Part shown: positions 19,726 through 22,658 of the stretch, piece by piece | Layout of the letters: every line of letters starts with the position of its first letter | Position numbering within the stretch: position 1 is the stretch's first letter | DNA from: Spongospora subterranea | Lineage: Eukaryota > Endomyxa > Phytomyxea > Plasmodiophorida > Plasmodiophoridae | Direction of reading: 5' to 3' | Length of the DNA stretch: 22,658 nucleotides | NCBI GenBank assembly: GCA_900404475.1 | Contig: OUQQ01000293.1 | Span: 999 to 23,656 of the forward strand | The notes under the pieces: generated by a model | The model's database searches: none | Seen by the model: the letters and a program-made list of their open reading frames with translations, nothing else | Told to the model about the DNA's origin: nothing | Program-made: the position numbers and the translations under genes

Positions 19726-21300
19726 TTATTGCGAGTAGGTAAAATCGGCGGTTCCTTCTACAGTACATCCGATTTGGCGAATGATAATCCCAGCACAGTA
19801 GTGACCTGCGTTCACAGAATCGGCTAACGAGCGACCCTCAATCAGAGATTTTAATAAACCGCCAACGAATGCGTCGCCAGCGCCGATTGTATCTTTGAGT
19901 TCTTCTGCGGGGATGTGAGGGACGGGAAAAGAGGCCAACAGACCATCATACGCCATTAACGTATCGCCAGAACCTGAGAAAATAAAATCATTTGTCAAAG
20001 CAACAACGACTTCGTAATTCGGCCAGAGGCAATCCGAAAAACACAATTTTGACAAAGTAAACTTAATCGAAAACAATACCTTGAGTTATGAAGACAATTC
20101 GCGGGCGACCGTTGTCACGCTTTGGTTGCGCTGCAATGTGCAGCGCCACATCATTGAGCTTAAGCGTATCAGATTTCATGATAATCTTTCCATATTTGCG
20201 CATCTCTTGTTCTGCATAGGAAATTGGTGAACAATGAACCGACACGGGCGTTTGAGTGATTCCAATAGGGTTCGAAACAGAGCAAATCAAGATCAAAATA
20301 ATAAAATGGCAAAGGCATCGTACCGTTTCCAATGACGATATTAGCATATTCTATGGCAGCGAGTAGGTTTTCCGTATAGAACTCAACGATGAACTCGGCC
20401 GCCAAATTAAGAGCGAACAGTTTTCTATTAGCGTTGGCGCTTTGCGCGAGGTTCATCAAGAAGTCGAAGCCGCGGTGGTTCTGAAGATCAAATCCGAGGC
20501 CGTACACGATCTGCGCCTTCTGCAACGCCTCCGTGACGGCGACGTCGCTGGCGAAATCGCCAGGTATGGCGGCACCGGTCTTAGTAAACATGGTCCGTTC
20601 GCCATCGACCACTGCGACTCTGCAGACTCCCGTTGCCCCCGCGGCGTGTTTGGAAATCACTGTTATTCTTGCCTCTTGCATGGAACTGACCATGATGTCG
20701 GAGTTGTCGTCGGGGCTCAATGTGCCGATATGAATACCAATCCCGTCGATTTGCGACAACCACTGCGCGACGCGAAGCGTGTTGATTTGGGCGCCGCCTG
20801 GGGTTCGCACATATGGGAGAGAGGAAAGAAACTCCAATGCCTGGGGATGGTGGTCGGCCATGTTGCAACTGCCTTTTTCCAGAGTGAAATCATCCAGGAA
20901 CGTCTGGTCGACCGTATGGGAAATATCAACGATGACGTCCCCAAACGCCTATTTGCAGACAAAGTATGAAGTCCCGGACATGACGACAAATAGTCAAGAA
21001 AAGCAACGATCAGGACGAAAAACACAGGGAACAAAACATGTGAGTATAAACAGTTTTACAAGAATGGCGCCATCTCCGAGGGCAGATTCGTCAAAGAGCT
21101 TGACTTTGACCAAATCGTCGATGGAAATGGACTTTTCCAATTTAGAAGACCGTGAAAGATCGCTGATCCCTTTATAAATCAGATTGCCATCCTCCAACCG
21201 TCGATATCCAAATAACAGGTTAGGTTGAACTGATATGGCGCTAGATCATAAAATCAGTTGAATACATCCATGGCAAAATTCACGGTGAGTCTACAGACAT
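19726..21300 (-). CDS. ADK: Adenosine kinase (PfkB/ribokinase family)
   Basis: Five - strand exons: 21300-21284, 21240-21060, 20948-20324, 20211-20080 and 19973-19726 (TAA). They join in frame to 400 residues; family members are usually about 340-360, and the extra length is an N-terminal extension of about 45 residues before G-D-G-A-I-L-A-F-G-D. Family features: A-F-G-D-V-I-V-D-I-S (from residue 67); the substrate-binding T-P-G-G-A-Q-I-N (115-122, GGA-Q-N in the family); L-N-L-A-A-E-F and I-G-N-E in the centre; and the PfkB signature with anion hole D-T-I-G-A-G-D at 346-352, Asp352 being the catalytic base. The usual Asn of DTNGAGD is Ile here. The enzyme phosphorylates adenosine to AMP. The first coding exon is only 17 nt, and its ATG directly follows TTCTTCTTAATGCAG, an acceptor-like sequence. 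Confidence 0.92.
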
Positions 21301-21641
21301 CTGCATTAAGAAGAAGAGGGAAATAAATATGGCAAGCACGGCACGCAAAAGCAAGAGCATTCCACGAGAAGGTAACCGCTTCGGCGCTTCCACAGTCCAG
21401 ACGACGTGAGCCTTTCTGACCCCTGTCACGGACTCCGTGAAAGGTAGCGCAGGTCAGGATTTTGGGGCTCTGTCTGGCAGGACATTGACCTTGTCTCCTC
21501 TTCCGCTCTAATCTAATCCCGTCTACCTGTTTGTGAGATTAAGAGTCCCACCGGCTCCGGAAGCTATGGCGAGGGGAATAGGAGGCACCAACAACAAACG
21601 AACAGGAGACCGAGAATAACGACTCGCCAAACACTCAATTA
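21301..21641. other. Upstream flank of adenosine kinase up to the transposon
   Basis: No gene seen. A short palindrome (CACGGA-C-TCCGTG, about 21428-21440) sits in a G/C-richer patch. This stretch must hold the adenosine kinase promoter. The target site TTA of the transposon ends it (21639-21641). Confidence 0.5.
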
Positions 21642-22658
21642 GAGCATCTCCACCGGTCTCTCTATCTGTATCTCTAAAATATCGCGTTTGGAGAGTCAAA
21701 ATGTGCGTGATTCGGTGTATAGCCAGACGTGCACACACCGGTGCACTCTCTATCTCTATATTTCATCATGACTGTTAACGCATTTGTCAGCCTTCTTCTG
21801 CAATGGGATAAGCTCGATTCCGACAGCGAAGATGATGACCAACGCATCAATGGAGGTTCTGCTCCAGGACGGTCTGGAAACATCAACAGGGATCGGATCT
21901 TAGGGCACAATCGATTATATGCCGACTATTTTGCTGCGAACGACGATATCGAATGCGACGAGACTTGTTTCTACGAATCCATCAGTGTGTCGTTGAGACG
22001 GATTCATATTTTCGGCAGCGTCGCGATGCCACTGGACTACTCGGTCTGTCAAGATTTCAAAAAATAACTGCTGCTCTTCGTCTCATGGCTTATGGATCGT
22101 CGGCGGATAGTTTGGACGAAAACTTACGCATGGCAGAAAGTACAATCTTGCTTAGCCTTGAACGTTTTGTTTCTGCTGTGATCAAAGTGTTCGGGGATGA
22201 ATATCTAAGATACCCCAATGAAGAAGACATCCAACGTATATTGACAACAAATGCATCGAGAGGATTTCCAGGAATGATGGGTTCCGTAGATTGTATGCAT
22301 TGGGAATGGCAAAACTGTCCCAAAGCATGGGCAGTTAAGAAACCGACTATTGTGCTCGAGGCAATCGCTACTCAAGTTTTATGGATTTGACGCGCCTTTT
22401 TCGGCATGCCAAGCTCAAATAACGACATCAATGTGCTGGACAGGTTCTTACAGGCGAATCTCCTAGGGCAAGCTTTACAGTTAACAACAACGAATATGGA
22501 ATGACGTATCTGTTGGCAGATGGAATTTATCCAAGCTGGGCAACGTTCGTGAAAACCATTTCTAACCCCACAGAAACCAAGAAAAAACATTTCGCTAAGT
22601 GTCAGGAAGCAGCCAGAAAGGATGTTGAAAGGGCCTTCGGGGTTTTGCAGGCACGGTT
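21642..22658 (+). mobile_element. PIF/Harbinger DNA transposon, left part (runs off the window)
   Basis: The element starts with GAGCATCTCCACCGG at 21642, directly after TTA (21639-21641), the 3-bp target site typical of PIF/Harbinger elements. GAGCATCTCC-type ends are familiar from PIF/Harbinger and Tourist-like elements. About 125 bp of AT/CT-rich leader precede the transposase frame. The right terminus, second TTA and any Myb-like accessory gene lie beyond the window, so boundaries are inferred from the left end only. Confidence 0.75.
21768..22658 (+). pseudogene. PIF/Harbinger transposase, broken (partial at window end)
   Basis: The protein is recognisable as a Harbinger-type DDE transposase from GFPGMMGSVDCMHWEWQNCP (the first catalytic Asp block), S-S-N-N-D-I-N-V-L-D (second) and the C-terminal A-R-K-D-V-E-R-A-F-G-V-L-Q-A-R. 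The frame is damaged. The N-terminal part (from ATG 21768) ends in a frameshift with missing codons near 21944. The middle part, in a second frame, lacks about ten residues after C-P-K-A-W (near 22335) and meets TGA at 22388-22390, where the family has Trp. Another frameshift falls near 22470, after which a third frame stays open to the window end. The element therefore encodes no active transposase, though it could be mobilised by a relative. The damage looks fairly recent, as each segment still reads clearly. Confidence 0.88.

Noticed and set aside
1..22658. CRISPR arrays, riboswitches, bacterial operons, rRNA genes, LTR retrotransposon ends.
   Set aside because: No regularly spaced direct repeats with unique spacers, no long direct terminal repeats and no reverse transcriptase motifs were seen. 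The genes are spliced and eukaryotic.

Overview
This is a eukaryotic nuclear window. Its genes are split by short GT-AG introns, mostly 50-80 bp and up to about 264 bp. It carries a Pol III tRNA gene, a decayed PIF/Harbinger DNA transposon and eukaryote-only proteins (a GPI transamidase subunit, a BTB/BACK protein, an ER thioredoxin-like protein). There are no operons or Shine-Dalgarno sites. Compact genes and short introns fit a small invertebrate or a gene-dense protist; I cannot name the organism. All gene models below were spliced by hand from reading-frame continuity, splice signals and remembered family motifs, without alignments.

Layout, left to right. (1) 618-2866 (+): ER thioredoxin-domain membrane protein, 11 exons as modelled. 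(2) 2867-4504: no clear gene; a degenerate open frame faintly like Crinkler/RHS-type proteins and a 33-35 bp tandem repeat. (3) 4505-5631 and 8384-9473 (both -): two paralogous six-exon genes for an unrecognised protein with a signal peptide and four membrane segments. Between them lie a poorly resolved stretch and a large inverted repeat (7411-7860). (4) 9474-12778: a possible small TATA-box gene, a stop-interrupted frame on the - strand and a tRNA-Ser(TGA) gene. (5) 12779-14705 (+): BTB-BACK-F5/8C protein, five exons, 480 residues. (6) 14891-17262 (-): PIG-S, ten exons, 500 residues, convergent with the BTB gene. (7) 17674-18768 (-): intronless orphan type II membrane protein of 364 residues. 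(8) 19726-21300 (-): adenosine kinase, five exons, 400 residues. (9) 21642-22658 (+): left end of a PIF/Harbinger element with TTA target site, GAGCATCTCC terminus and a frame-broken transposase running off the window.

The recognised genes do not form one pathway. PIG-S attaches GPI anchors in the ER, the thioredoxin-like protein probably acts on disulfides or folding in the ER, adenosine kinase salvages purines, and the BTB protein is probably a ubiquitin-ligase adaptor or scaffold. The most original content is the paralogous four-membrane-segment family: both copies share exon phases and a membrane module that looks internally duplicated. The orphan type II membrane protein and the inverted repeat come next.
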